Origin: DASYQD01 sp963837455
Lineage (GTDB): Bacteria > Acidobacteriota > Thermoanaerobaculia > Multivoradales > JAIOJS01
Assembly: GCA_963837455.1 (NCBI GenBank)
Contig: CAWINM010000001.1
Location: 1,426,001-1,490,000, forward strand
Length of the DNA: 64,000 nt
Direction of reading: 5' to 3'
The first letter of the stretch is position 1, and each line of letters opens with the position of its first letter. The translations under genes and the position numbers were made by a program. Below are positions 8,090 through 16,901 of the stretch, one piece after another. The notes beneath the pieces are model-generated. The model did not search any database, was not told the DNA's origin, and saw only the letters and a list, made by a program, of their open reading frames with translations.

Positions 8090-8947
8090 TCACAGCCGCA
8101 GCTCCCGGAAGCACCGCGGCAGCTCGGCGGTGAAGGCCACCTTCCTGCCGCTCACCGGATGGATGAAGCCCAGGTGCTGGGCGTGGAGTGCCAGCCGGCC
8201 GATGGGATCCTCGCCCGCGGTGCCGTATATCGGGTCGCCGACCACCGGGTGGCCGGCGCTGGCGAGCTGGACCCGGATCTGATGCCGGCGACCCGTCTCG
8301 AGGGTCAGCTCGAGCAGCGCGTAGCGGCGGCCCGAGGCAAGGGTGCGGTAGTGCGTTATCGCCAGCTTCCCCCCGGCGTCCTCGGTTGGCCGCACCCGCA
8401 GGTCGCGATCCTCGACGAGCGCCGAGCGGAGCGTGCCGCGCGGCGGGCGCGGTTTGCCCTCGACGATGGCGACGTATTCGCGATCGACCGCGTGCGCGGC
8501 GAGCAGCTCCTGCAGGCGATCGCGCACGTACGGGCTCTTGGCGAACACCAGCACTCCGGAAGTGTCGCGATCGAGACGGTGCACGTGGTGCACGCGGGGC
8601 GCTTCGGGGCGCGCCCCCGCGTAGCGGTTGAGAAAGGTCTCGGCGGTCTCGTGCAACACCACCCGGCTGGGCACGGTCAGCAAGCCGGCGGCCTTGTCGA
8701 TGACGATGAGGTCGGCGTCCTCGAAGAGGATGCGCACCCGCGGGTCGAGCGGGCGGACCGGCTTGGCCGCCACCTCCACGCGATCGTCCTCGCCGATGGC
8801 TCGCTTCGCCACTCGCTCGGGCGCGCCGTTGACGCGCACCCGATCGCTCTTGAGCATCCGCCGCATGGTCGTCGAGGAGGCGGACGGGAATCTCTGGCGG
8901 AGCACGTCGAGCAGCGTCGGCCGCGGCGGGGCGTCCACCCCTGGCAA
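8090..8947 (-). CDS. RluA-family RNA pseudouridine synthase
   Basis: The 285-residue protein has an N-terminal S4 RNA-binding segment (MRRMLKSDRVRVNG), a linker, then the catalytic domain with VIDKAAGLLTVPS and the active-site motif HRLDRDTSGVLVFAK at about residues 122-136, which holds the catalytic Asp. Further family motifs are GRRHQIRVQLASAGHPVVGDPIYG and LALHAQHLGFIHP. It isomerises specific uridines in rRNA or tRNA to pseudouridine; the target site cannot be told. The start is taken as TTG 8947, with an in-frame GTG four codons later as an alternative. It is probably in one transcription unit with ruvA upstream. Confidence 0.9.
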   Translation of the reverse strand: MPGVDAPPRPTLLDVLRQRFPSASSTTMRRMLKSDRVRVNGAPERVAKRAIGEDDRVEVAAKPVRPLDPRVRILFEDADLIVIDKAAGLLTVPSRVVLHETAETFLNRYAGARPEAPRVHHVHRLDRDTSGVLVFAKSPYVRDRLQELLAAHAVDREYVAIVEGKPRPPRGTLRSALVEDRDLRVRPTEDAGGKLAITHYRTLASGRRYALLELTLETGRRHQIRVQLASAGHPVVGDPIYGTAGEDPIGRLALHAQHLGFIHPVSGRKVAFTAELPRCFRELRL

Positions 8948-8998
8948 GCTACCATGCGGCGCGGTCTCCGCCGGGGGGCGCCGCGTCGCCCCGTCGTG

Positions 8999-9592
8999 CT
9001 ACAGCCGCGCCAGCCTCTTGAGGGCCAGCCGCAGCAGCTCGGGCACGGTCGCGGACGCCGCCTCGCGCCGCACCTCGGTGAGCGCGCGCTCGGCATCCCC
9101 GCGCCGGTAGCCGAGGTTGACGAGGGCAACGAGGAGGTCCTCGTCGTCGGGCTCCGCCGGCGCCGCCGCGGCTGCCGCCGCCAGCTCGGCGGCCTTCTCG
9201 CGCAGCTCCAGCACCAGGCGCTCGGCGGTCTTCCTGCCCACGCCGGGAGTGCGCGTGAGGCGTCCGACGTCGCCGGCGGCAAGGGCACGCAAGAGCTCCT
9301 CGGGGGGCAGCCCCGAGAGGATCGCCCGCGCCAGGCGCGGGCCCACTCCCGAGACGGTGATCAGCCGCTCGAAGAGGGTGCGCTCGCGCTCGCTGGCGAA
9401 GCCGTAGAGCGCGAGGGCGTCCTCGCGCACGTGCATGTGCACGAAGAGCGAGACCTCTGCCTGCGGCGCCAGACGCTGCAGCTCGTAGTAGGTCGAGAGC
9501 GGCACCGAGAGGCCATAGCCGACACCGTGGACGTCGACCACCGCCACTTCCGGCGTCAGCGAGAGCAGCCGGCCGCGAAGCTGCGAGATCAC
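8999..9592 (-). CDS. ruvA: Holliday junction branch migration protein RuvA
   Basis: RuvA tetramers bind Holliday junctions and load RuvB. The 197-residue protein begins with the OB-fold (ISQLRGRLL, VDVHGVGYGLSVP), followed by two helix-hairpin-helix motifs (LITVSGVGPRLARAILSGL and LTRTPGVGRKTAERLVLEL). An Ala/Pro-rich linker leads to the small C-terminal domain that contacts RuvB (DEDLLVALVNLGYRRGDAERAL). The GTG start at 9592 overlaps the stop of the PLP-enzyme gene as GTGA, so translation is probably coupled to it. The usual neighbour ruvC is absent. Confidence 0.95.
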   Translation of the reverse strand: MISQLRGRLLSLTPEVAVVDVHGVGYGLSVPLSTYYELQRLAPQAEVSLFVHMHVREDALALYGFASERERTLFERLITVSGVGPRLARAILSGLPPEELLRALAAGDVGRLTRTPGVGRKTAERLVLELREKAAELAAAAAAAPAEPDDEDLLVALVNLGYRRGDAERALTEVRREAASATVPELLRLALKRLARL

Positions 9593-10752
9593 GCCAGCGC
9601 CCGCGCCAGGTCCGCGGCGAGGTCGTCGGGGTCCTCGATCCCCACCGACAGCCGCACCAGGCCGTCGGCGATGCCGAGGGCGGCACGTTCCTCGGCCGCC
9701 AGCGCGCGGTGGGAGGTGAGCGCCGGCACGCCGACGCCGCTCTCCACCCCGCCGAGGCTGGGAATGAGCTGCCACAGCCGCAGCCGGTCGAGCATTCGCC
9801 GCGCCGCCGTCACGCCCCCTCGCAGCTCGAAGGCGAGCATGCCGCCGCCGCCGCGCATCTGCCGCTGCGCCACCGGGTCGTGGCCGGGGTAGCGCACCCG
9901 TGCCACCGCCGGGTGGGCGGCGAGCGTGGCGGCCAGCCGCGCCGCCGTCGCCGACTGGCGCTCGACGCGCAGCACCAGCGTCTTCATGCCGCGGCCGACG
10001 AGGAACGCGGCGTGGGGATCGAGGCAGCCGCCGCCTAGCATCTCCACCTGGCGCACGGCGGCGATCAGCTCGCCGCCGCCCGCCACCGCGCCGGCGGTCA
10101 CGTCGCTGTGGCCGGCGAGGTACTTCGTCGCGCTGTGCACGACGAGATCGGCGCCCAGCGCCAGCGGGCTCTGCAGCACCGGCGTGGCGAAGGTGTTGTC
10201 GACGAGCAGAAGGGTACCGCGGGCGCGGCAGGCGGCGGCCAGGGCGGCGAGGTCGCAACAGGAGAGCAGCGGATTGCTGGGGCTCTCGAGCAACACCGCG
10301 CGCGGCGCCCGCGCCGCGCCGCTGACGGCGGTGGCGAGCTCGCCGAGCAGGGGTCGCTGCATCTCCACCGCGGGATGGCGCGCCGCCAGCCAGCCGAGCA
10401 GGCCGTGAGTGCCGCCGTAGAGCTCGCGCGCGGCGAGCAGGAGGTCGCCCGCCCGCAGCACGGCGGCGAGCGCGCCGGCGATCGCCGCCATGCCGGAGGC
10501 GAAGGCAACGGCATCGGCCGCTCCCTCGAGGGCAGCCAGCTTCTCCTCCACCGCCCGCACCGTAGGGTTGCCGTAGCGACTGTAGAGGCCAGCCAGCTCG
10601 CCGCTGCTGAAGGCCTGCTCGAGCTCGTCGACGCTGCCGAAGAGGAAGGGCGCCGTCTGGTACACGGGCACCACGGCCGGCCGGCGTGGCGCCGCCTGGC
10701 GCTCGCCGGCGTGCACGGCGCGGGTGGCGGGGTGGAGGGGCCGCTCGCTCAT
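9589..10752 (-). CDS. Cys/Met metabolism PLP-dependent enzyme (cystathionine gamma-synthase/lyase type)
   Basis: The 387-residue fold-type I PLP enzyme opens with HPATRAVHAG and PVYQTAPF. It contains the YSRYGNPTVRAVEEKLAALEG block, a GTHGLL segment, DNTFATPVLQ, and the Schiff-base lysine in HSATKYLAGHSD at about residue 210. The C-terminal SLGGVESGVGVPALTSHR and VRLSVGIEDPDDL complete the family signature. It could be cystathionine gamma-synthase, cystathionine gamma/beta-lyase or methionine gamma-lyase; the sequence alone does not decide. ATG 10752 is chosen over GTG 10764 because a TAGAGT box lies 10 nt before it. It overlaps ruvA by 4 nt. Confidence 0.85.
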   Translation of the reverse strand: MSERPLHPATRAVHAGERQAAPRRPAVVPVYQTAPFLFGSVDELEQAFSSGELAGLYSRYGNPTVRAVEEKLAALEGAADAVAFASGMAAIAGALAAVLRAGDLLLAARELYGGTHGLLGWLAARHPAVEMQRPLLGELATAVSGAARAPRAVLLESPSNPLLSCCDLAALAAACRARGTLLLVDNTFATPVLQSPLALGADLVVHSATKYLAGHSDVTAGAVAGGGELIAAVRQVEMLGGGCLDPHAAFLVGRGMKTLVLRVERQSATAARLAATLAAHPAVARVRYPGHDPVAQRQMRGGGGMLAFELRGGVTAARRMLDRLRLWQLIPSLGGVESGVGVPALTSHRALAAEERAALGIADGLVRLSVGIEDPDDLAADLARALA

Positions 10753-10762
10753 CGCCGCCCGC

Positions 10763-10768
10763 ACTCTA
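10763..10768 (-). promoter_or_regulatory. -10 box TAGAGT upstream of the Cys/Met PLP gene
   Basis: Read on the minus strand, TAGAGT ends 10 nt before ATG 10752, the same spacing as at the radical SAM gene. No ribosome-binding site is visible between the box and the ATG. Confidence 0.4.
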
Positions 10769-10877
10769 CGGGAGAATCCGCCGCGCCCGACGCCCTCCCG
10801 GTGCCTTGTCGCGACTCCGGGCCCCTCCCCCCGGCCAGGGGAGCGGGAGGTCGTGGAGTGAAGAGCGGCAGAGCAGG

Positions 10878-12812
10878 TCAGCCGCGCCGCGGCGTCGTCT
10901 CCATCCCCTCGATGCCCATCGTCTTGAGCAGCTGGGGGTCGTAGGTGACGCCGAGCTCCTGCTTGCGGGCATTGATCAACGAGGTGATGAGGGCGTTGAT
11001 CTGCTCCTCCTCGAGCTGCTGGCGGAGGCCGTCCTTCTGCTCCGCGAACTGCTTGGGATCGACGCCGGTGTGCGACGCCACCTGGTAGAGGACAGCGCTA
11101 CCCGACACCGCGATCGGCCCGTTGAGGGAGCCCACCGGCTGCGCCATCGCGGCCTTGGCGACGTCGGGGGCGTAGCCGAGCCCGGGAACGACGGCGCCCT
11201 CGCCGAACTCCTGGCTCTCCTGCACGCCGAGGCCGAGCTGCGTCGCCACGGCGTCGAGGGTCGCCGCCGCGCCGAGCGCCTGGCGTGCCTGCTCGAGGCG
11301 GCTGAACGCCTGTTGGCGCTGCTTCTCCTGCTCGACGCCGCGACGCACCGCCTCGCGCACTTCGGCAAGGGCGGGCAGGTGCGGCGCCTTGGTCTCGGCC
11401 AGGCGCAACACGACCCAGCCGCGCGGCGTCCGCAGCGGCGCCGAGACCCCCCCCTTCTCCAGCTGGAAGGCGGCGGCGTTGAGCTCCGGCGCGGCGCCCA
11501 GCGGGGTCACCGCTCCCTGCCGCGCGAAGGGCTCCGTGCTGCCGAATTCGAGCCCCGCCTGCGACGAGAGCTCCTGCATTCTCTGCCGGGCATTGCCACC
11601 GGCCCTGGCGACGTCCGCGGCGAGGCTCTTTCCTTTCTCCTCGGCCTGCTGCGCGGCGCGCTCGGCGCGGAGGCGGGTGCTCACCGCCTGGCGGACCTCC
11701 TCGAACGAGCTGTGCGTCGCCGCCTTCTTCTCCTCCACCTGGATGACGTGGAAGCCGTACTGCGTCTGCACCGGCCCCACGACCTTGCCGATCGTGGCGT
11801 CGAAGGCGGCCTTCTCGAACGCCGGCAGCATGCGGCCGCGGCCGAACCAGCCGAGGTCGCCGCCGTTGGCCGCCGTGCCGGTGTCCTTGGAGAGCGCGCG
11901 CGCCACCTGCGCAAAGTCCTCGCCCGACTCGAGCCGCGCCATCACCGCCGCCGCTGCCGCCGCCGAGTCGACGAGGATGTGGCGGGCACGCACCTGCTCG
12001 GGCTGCGTGTAGTCGTCGACGTGCTGCTGGTAGTAGTCGCGCAGCTCCGGTTCCGTGAGCGGCAGGTCCTGCGCCAGCTTGGACTGGTCGACCAGCAGGT
12101 AGTCGGCGACGCGCTGCTCGGGCACCCGGTACTGCTCGCGGTGCTGGTCGAAGAAATGCTGCAGCTCGGCGTCGGAGACCGCCACCTGACCGACGCTGGC
12201 GGCGAAGGGGATGGAGACGAAGCGCAGCTTGGTCTTCTCCACCTGCTGTCGGTAGCGGTCGGCGACGTCCTGGTCGGAGACCACCACCGCGTGCTCGAGA
12301 GCGTCGACGAGCCGCTCGAGCATGAGCTGCTCGCGCACCGATTGCTCGAACGCCTCCGGAGAGTAGCCGAGACGTTGCACCACGCGCTGGTAGCCGGCGC
12401 TGCCGATGAAGGCGCCGCTGCTGTCCTGGAAGACGGGCATGCGGACGATGTAGCGACGCAGCTCGGCGTCGGAGACGGCGAGGTCGAGCTTGTTCGCCTC
12501 GTTGAGCAGGATGCGGCTCGACACCAGCTGGTTGAGTGCCTGCATCGGCAGCCGCAGCTGCTTGGCGAGGTCGGGAGTGAAGCGCTCGCCGAGCTGCTGG
12601 CGTGCCCGATCCTCGAGCCGCTGGTACTCGCGCTGGTAGTCCTGGTAGGAGATCCGCTCGCTGCCCACCGTCGCCGCCACGTTCTGGGCTCCGCCGGCGC
12701 CGAGGCGGGAGCTGCGCCCGAAGTCGACGAAGACGAACAGCACGAAGATGGCGATGACGACCCAGAGGATCCAGGCCAGGTACTTCATCGAGTCGCGCAA
12801 GACTTGCAGCAT
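10878..12812 (-). CDS. PpiD-like membrane-anchored periplasmic peptidyl-prolyl isomerase
   Basis: The 644-residue protein has a single N-terminal membrane anchor at about residues 11-31 and faces the periplasm. A SurA-N-like chaperone region follows (SERISYQDYQREYQRL, LVSSRILLNEANKL). A parvulin domain lies at about residues 245-345 (VRARHILVDS, GGDLGWFGRGRMLPAFEKAAF, VVGPVQTQYGFHVIQVEEKK), and a second, degenerate rotamase-like region comes later. This is the layout of PpiD, which assists folding of exported proteins near the Sec translocon. A GGAAAGGG site precedes ATG 12812. The gene diverges from the FecR-domain gene and mre operon. Confidence 0.85.
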   Translation of the reverse strand: MLQVLRDSMKYLAWILWVVIAIFVLFVFVDFGRSSRLGAGGAQNVAATVGSERISYQDYQREYQRLEDRARQQLGERFTPDLAKQLRLPMQALNQLVSSRILLNEANKLDLAVSDAELRRYIVRMPVFQDSSGAFIGSAGYQRVVQRLGYSPEAFEQSVREQLMLERLVDALEHAVVVSDQDVADRYRQQVEKTKLRFVSIPFAASVGQVAVSDAELQHFFDQHREQYRVPEQRVADYLLVDQSKLAQDLPLTEPELRDYYQQHVDDYTQPEQVRARHILVDSAAAAAAVMARLESGEDFAQVARALSKDTGTAANGGDLGWFGRGRMLPAFEKAAFDATIGKVVGPVQTQYGFHVIQVEEKKAATHSSFEEVRQAVSTRLRAERAAQQAEEKGKSLAADVARAGGNARQRMQELSSQAGLEFGSTEPFARQGAVTPLGAAPELNAAAFQLEKGGVSAPLRTPRGWVVLRLAETKAPHLPALAEVREAVRRGVEQEKQRQQAFSRLEQARQALGAAATLDAVATQLGLGVQESQEFGEGAVVPGLGYAPDVAKAAMAQPVGSLNGPIAVSGSAVLYQVASHTGVDPKQFAEQKDGLRQQLEEEQINALITSLINARKQELGVTYDPQLLKTMGIEGMETTPRRG

Positions 12813-12974
12813 GGGGTCCCTTTCCTGTGCGGGGGAAGTCCGACCGGGCAGCAGCGCGGCGGCCGACAGGGGGCGAGCAACTGTAACAGCGGCCACCACG
12901 GTGTCGCAACCCGGCCCCGGCCGCCCCTGGCGCCGCGGGGGTGGTATATTGCCGCCGGGTGGAGTCGCCGCCAG
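12813..12974. promoter_or_regulatory. divergent promoter region between ppiD-like and FecR-domain genes
   Basis: This 162-nt region separates oppositely oriented genes. On the plus strand a TATATT hexamer at 12945-12950 lies 24 nt before the proposed TTG start of the FecR gene and is a credible -10 box. On the minus strand no box is convincing; TTACAG around 12887-12882 is the best of poor candidates. Confidence 0.4.
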
Positions 12975-14399
12975 TTGAGCCCTGGACGCAACCCCGGCAA
13001 GCACCGGGACTGGTACAAGGTATCGGTCGATACCCTTCGCGGCTGGGGCTTCTTCCTGTTGCTGCTGGCCGTCGCCGGTGCCGGCTACGTCGGCTTCCGC
13101 GCCTGGGAGCGTTACGCCATCCAACGCGAGGCGGCGCGCGCCATCGACGACGCCCGGGTGCTCTTCCAGCGCCTGCGTAGCGAGCGCAGCTTCAGCGGCC
13201 TGCGCAACGAGGTCGACGCCGCCTGGAGCGGTATCGAGGAGGCCCGCGCTCTCTACGCCAGGTCGCGCTTCGACGACTCCCTGGCCAAGGCCGAGCGCAG
13301 CCGCGAGATGCTGCTCTCGCTGCTCGACGCCTCGCGCCAGAGCCACGACGGTGGCGAGGCGCAGTTCATCGCCGTGCAGGGGCGGGTGGAGTTTCGCCGC
13401 GCCGACCGCGGCGAGTGGGAGCAGGCCCGCGGCCGGGTCATGCTGCGCCCCGGAGATTACGTGAAGACCGGCACCTCCGGCTCGGCAGAGATCATGTTCG
13501 GCGACGGGACGCTCTACACGGTGCGCTCCGACACCCTCTTCCTGGTCAGCGCTCGCGCCGCCGGCGAGCAGGGCAAGAAGGTGGAGCTGCAGTACGGCTG
13601 GATCAACCTCAACACCGCCCAGAGCAGCAGCAAGGTGGCGACGCCGCAGGCGGAGGCGGTGGTCGCCGACCAGTCCGAGGCGGTGGTCTCCTACGATGAG
13701 GGCAAACGCGAGGGTCGCTTCTCGACCTACCGCGGCGCCATGGACGTCAGCACCGGCAGCGAGGTGCGGCGCATCGCGGCGTTGCAGACGGTGCGGCAGG
13801 CATCCGGCAAGCTGTCGTCGGTGGAGACGCTTCCCGGCGCCCCCAAGCTGCTGCACCCGGAGGAGAACGCGGATTTCGACTCCGACACGCAGAAGCAGTT
13901 GCGACTGGGCTGGGACGGCGTGCCCGGTGGCGAGCGCTACGCCCTGCAGGTCTCGCGCAACCGCCTCTTCGTCGACAACGTCATCGACGTCGCCGATCGC
14001 CGCTCGACGACGGCCACGCTCGGCATCCAGGGAGAAGGAACCTTCCTCTGGCGGGTGGCGGCGGTCGCCAACGGCAGTGTGCGCGGCCCCTGGAGCGCCC
14101 CCGGGCGCTTCCGCATCGTCTCCGGCCGCGCCGGCGGCGGCAGCGGCGACAAGGAGCCTCCCGAGCTGCTGGTGCAGGAGATCCAGTCCTACGGCTCGAT
14201 CTTCATCGTCAGCGGCCACACCGAGCCGGGAGCCACGGTGACCATCAACGACGAGTCGGTGACGGTGCAGGCCGACGGCGGCTTCACCAAGACCATTCAG
14301 CTTGCCCAGACGGGGTGGGCGTTCCTGGACGTGAAGGCGGTCGACGCCTCCGGCAACCAGGCGACCCACCGCGCCCGGGTCTTCGTGGAAAGCCTGTAA
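12975..14399 (+). CDS. membrane-anchored FecR-domain protein
   Basis: The 474-residue protein has an N-terminal transmembrane helix (LRGWGFFLLLLAVAGAGYV) at about residues 18-36 and a short helical region. A FecR domain starts around residue 130 (GRVMLRPGDYVKTGTSGSAEI, FGDGTLYTVRSDT), followed by fibronectin-like beta modules (YALQVSRNRLF, WRVAAVANGSVRGPWSAPGRF, VSGHTEPGATVTIND). FecR domains are found in periplasmic sensors and in surface or peptidoglycan-associated proteins. Since no sigma factor is nearby, a structural envelope role linked to the following mre operon is my inference. The start is taken as TTG 12975, as no ATG or GTG is better placed. It precedes mreB by 75 nt. Confidence 0.75.
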   Translation: MSPGRNPGKHRDWYKVSVDTLRGWGFFLLLLAVAGAGYVGFRAWERYAIQREAARAIDDARVLFQRLRSERSFSGLRNEVDAAWSGIEEARALYARSRFDDSLAKAERSREMLLSLLDASRQSHDGGEAQFIAVQGRVEFRRADRGEWEQARGRVMLRPGDYVKTGTSGSAEIMFGDGTLYTVRSDTLFLVSARAAGEQGKKVELQYGWINLNTAQSSSKVATPQAEAVVADQSEAVVSYDEGKREGRFSTYRGAMDVSTGSEVRRIAALQTVRQASGKLSSVETLPGAPKLLHPEENADFDSDTQKQLRLGWDGVPGGERYALQVSRNRLFVDNVIDVADRRSTTATLGIQGEGTFLWRVAAVANGSVRGPWSAPGRFRIVSGRAGGGSGDKEPPELLVQEIQSYGSIFIVSGHTEPGATVTINDESVTVQADGGFTKTIQLAQTGWAFLDVKAVDASGNQATHRARVFVESL

Positions 14400-14474
14400 C
14401 CCGCGCCGCCCGGCGGCGCACCAACTCCCGCCTGCGGCGCCAGCGGCGGCGCCAGGAATGCCAGTGAGGCGCCC

Positions 14475-15497
14475 ATGGGGATGTCCGTGCTCCGCTACTT
14501 CTCCAACGACCTCGCCATCGACCTCGGTACCGCCAACACCCTGGTGTTCGCGCGCAGCCGCGGCATCGTCGTGCGCGAGCCCTCGGTGGTGGTGATCAAC
14601 AAGGTGACCAACAAGATCGAGGCGGTGGGCGCGGAGGCCAAGGAGATGCTCGGCCGCACGCCCGGCAACATCGAGCCCATCCGGCCGATGAAGGATGGCG
14701 TCATCGCCGACTTCGAGGTCACCGAGAAGATGCTCGACCACTTCATCCGCAAGGCGCACGGCGGCCGCCGGCTGGTGCGGCCGCGCATCGTCATCGGCGT
14801 GCCCTCCGAGATCACCCAGGTGGAGAAGCGCGCCGTCCGCGACTCCGCCGAGCGCGCCGGCGCCTCCGAGGTGTTCCTCGTCGAGCAGGCGATGATGGCG
14901 GCCATCGGCGCCGGCCTGCCGATCACCGAGCCGTCAGGGAACATGATCGTCGACATCGGGGGCGGCACCACCGACGTGGCGGTGATCTCGCTCGCCGGCA
15001 CCGTCTACAGCCGCTCGGTGCGAGTGGCCGGCAACGAGATGGACGAGGCGATCATCCAGTACCTCAAGCGCAAGTACAACCTGCTCATCGGCGAGCGCAC
15101 CGCCGAGATCATCAAGTGGGAGATCGGCTCCGCCTACCCGCTCAAGGAGCCGCTCAAGATGGAGATCAAGGGGCGCGACCTCGTCGAGGGGGTGCCCAAG
15201 AACCTGCTGATCACCGACGAGGAGATCCGCGAGGCGCTCGCCGAGCCGGTGGCGACGATCGTCGAGGCGGTGCGCCAGGCGCTCGAGCGCACCCCGCCCG
15301 AGCTCTCCGCCGACATCATGGATCGCGGCATCGTGCTCTCGGGCGGCGGCGCGTTGCTGCGCAACCTCGACCAGCGGCTGCGCGACGAGACCGGCCTGCC
15401 GGTGGTGCTCGCCGAGGACCCGCTGGCTTCCGTGGTGCTCGGCGCCGGGCGGGTGCTGGAGGACATCAACCTGCTGCGCAAAGTCTCCATCTTGTGA
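14475..15497 (+). CDS. mreB: rod shape-determining actin homologue MreB
   Basis: MreB forms membrane-bound filaments that direct lateral wall synthesis. The 340-residue sequence shows the actin-fold nucleotide motifs: phosphate-1 DLGTANTLVF at about residues 16-25, phosphate-2 VDIGGGTTDVAVIS at about 158-171, and the adenosine motif VLSGGGALLRNLDQ near residue 290. An amphipathic N-terminus (MSVLRYFSND) fits membrane attachment; the second Met (14481) could be the true start. It heads the mreBCD-mrdA-rodA series, and its stop overlaps the mreC start as GTGA. Confidence 0.97.
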   Translation: MGMSVLRYFSNDLAIDLGTANTLVFARSRGIVVREPSVVVINKVTNKIEAVGAEAKEMLGRTPGNIEPIRPMKDGVIADFEVTEKMLDHFIRKAHGGRRLVRPRIVIGVPSEITQVEKRAVRDSAERAGASEVFLVEQAMMAAIGAGLPITEPSGNMIVDIGGGTTDVAVISLAGTVYSRSVRVAGNEMDEAIIQYLKRKYNLLIGERTAEIIKWEIGSAYPLKEPLKMEIKGRDLVEGVPKNLLITDEEIREALAEPVATIVEAVRQALERTPPELSADIMDRGIVLSGGGALLRNLDQRLRDETGLPVVLAEDPLASVVLGAGRVLEDINLLRKVSIL

Positions 15498-16336
15498 GCC
15501 GCGCCTCGCGCTGGCTGCTCGTCCTGCTGCTGCTCGGCGAGCTGCTGATGCTTTCGCGGCAGGCGGCGCGCCGGGGCAGCGAGGGGCCGCTGCTGGCCGG
15601 CGCCACGGCGGGCCTGCTCGGTCCACTGGCGCGCGGGGTCACTGGCATCGAGCACCGGCTCGGAGCGGTGGGCTCCGGCTTCCGCCTGCGCAACCAGGTC
15701 ATGGCGGAGAACTCCCAGCTGCGTGAGCGGGTCGCCACGCTGCAGCGCGAGCTGCTGCGGCTGCAGACGGTGGAGGGCGCCTTCCTGCGCCTGGGAGCGG
15801 CGCTGCAGTACGCGCGCCGGGGCCACCAGCCACTGCAGGTGGCCGACGTCGTCTACGCCGACTACACCTCCTGGCTGCGCAGCCTGCTGCTCTACGTCGG
15901 CGACCGCGGCGCCGCCGCCGACCAGCCGGTGGTCGACGAGCGCGGCCTGGTGGGGCGGGTGATCGCCATCGGCGGCGGCTACGCCAAGGTGCAGCTGATC
16001 ACCGACCGCACCTCGGCGGTGGGGGCGATGATCGAGCGCACCGGGCGCCAGGGGGTGGCGCGTGGCGACGGCCACGGCGCGCTCGAGCTCGACTACGTGC
16101 CGCTGCAGGCGGACGTGCGCCCCGGCGACCGCGTCGTCACCGCCGGCATCGATGGCATCTATCCGCGCGGCATCGCCATCGGCATCGTCCGCGCGGTAGC
16201 TCCCGGGACGCAGCTGTTCCATCGCGTCGAGGTGGTGCCAGAGGTCGACTTCGGCGCCCTCGACCAGGTCTACCTGCTGCCGGCGACGCCCGAGGCGCGC
16301 GCCCTCTCGGAGAGTCTGTCGCGTGACCTTCGCTAA
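15494..16336 (+). CDS. mreC: rod shape-determining protein MreC
   Basis: The 280-residue protein has one N-terminal membrane helix (WLLVLLLLGELLML) and a coiled-coil segment (MAENSQLRERVATLQRELLRLQ). The periplasmic beta-barrel pair of MreC follows, with DRGAAADQPVVDERGLVGRV, the LITDRTSAVGAMIERTG stretch and GDRVVTAGIDGIYPRGIAIG. MreC links MreB filaments to PBP2/RodA in the periplasm. The GTG start at 15494 lies within the mreB stop (GTGA), and its end overlaps mreD by 14 nt, so the genes are tightly coupled. Confidence 0.93.
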   Translation: MSRASRWLLVLLLLGELLMLSRQAARRGSEGPLLAGATAGLLGPLARGVTGIEHRLGAVGSGFRLRNQVMAENSQLRERVATLQRELLRLQTVEGAFLRLGAALQYARRGHQPLQVADVVYADYTSWLRSLLLYVGDRGAAADQPVVDERGLVGRVIAIGGGYAKVQLITDRTSAVGAMIERTGRQGVARGDGHGALELDYVPLQADVRPGDRVVTAGIDGIYPRGIAIGIVRAVAPGTQLFHRVEVVPEVDFGALDQVYLLPATPEARALSESLSRDLR

Positions 16337-16838
16337 GGTCCTGCTGGCACTGCTCGCGGCCTGCCTGGTGCAGGTGCTGGGGGTGAGCGTCTCACCACTC
16401 TTCGCGCGTCTCGTCGACCCCTTCCTGCTGGTCTTGGTGTGGTACTCGCTGCGCACCGGGCCGGTGGGAGCCGAGCTGCTCGGCACCGGGGTCGGCTTGC
16501 TGCAGGACGGGCTCTCCGGCGGCCTCTTCGGGCTCCATGCCTTCGCCAACACCGTCGTCGGCTTTGCGGTGGCGCTCGCCGCCCAGCGCGTGGTGGTCGG
16601 CCAGCAGGCGGCGCGGGTGCTGATCTTCGCCGCTGCCGCCGCGCTCCAGCAGCTGGTGCTCGCGATCCTCCTGCGCGCCATGGTGTCGGGCTCGCCGCTG
16701 CCCGCCCTCGCCTCGGTGCTCGCCAAGGTCGTCACCTCGGCGCTGCTCGGGGCCGCCCTCATCAGCATGGAGTCGCGGGCGCGCACCGGCTGGAGCTCCT
16801 GGCAGCGCCGGCGCTCGCGGACGCTGCGCTTCCGCTAG
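16323..16838 (+). CDS. mreD: rod shape-determining protein MreD
   Basis: The 171-residue integral membrane protein has five to six hydrophobic helices and the family pattern LLQDGLSGGLFGLHAFANTVVGF at about residues 59-81. MreD is the least conserved Rod-complex part, so identification rests on this motif plus its position between mreC and mrdA. GTG 16323 overlaps the mreC end by 14 nt. The C-terminus is strongly basic (RRRSRTLRFR), fitting a cytoplasmic tail. Confidence 0.88.
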   Translation: MTFAKVLLALLAACLVQVLGVSVSPLFARLVDPFLLVLVWYSLRTGPVGAELLGTGVGLLQDGLSGGLFGLHAFANTVVGFAVALAAQRVVVGQQAARVLIFAAAAALQQLVLAILLRAMVSGSPLPALASVLAKVVTSALLGAALISMESRARTGWSSWQRRRSRTLRFR

Positions 16839-16901
16839 GCTGGTGGCGGCGCGCCCGCCCGCGGCCGCACCGCTGCGAGCGTGTTGCACAATGGAGGGGC
16901 G

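Noticed and set aside
10686..12974. Upstream extension of the FecR-protein frame by nearly 760 codons, antisense to ppiD
   Set aside because: The extension is the shadow of the PpiD-like gene; the real FecR protein begins near 12975 where a -10 box and a membrane anchor are seen.
15134..16786. A 550-codon minus-strand frame across mreB-mreC-mreD
   Set aside because: It is antisense to three clear Rod genes and has no recognisable protein features.
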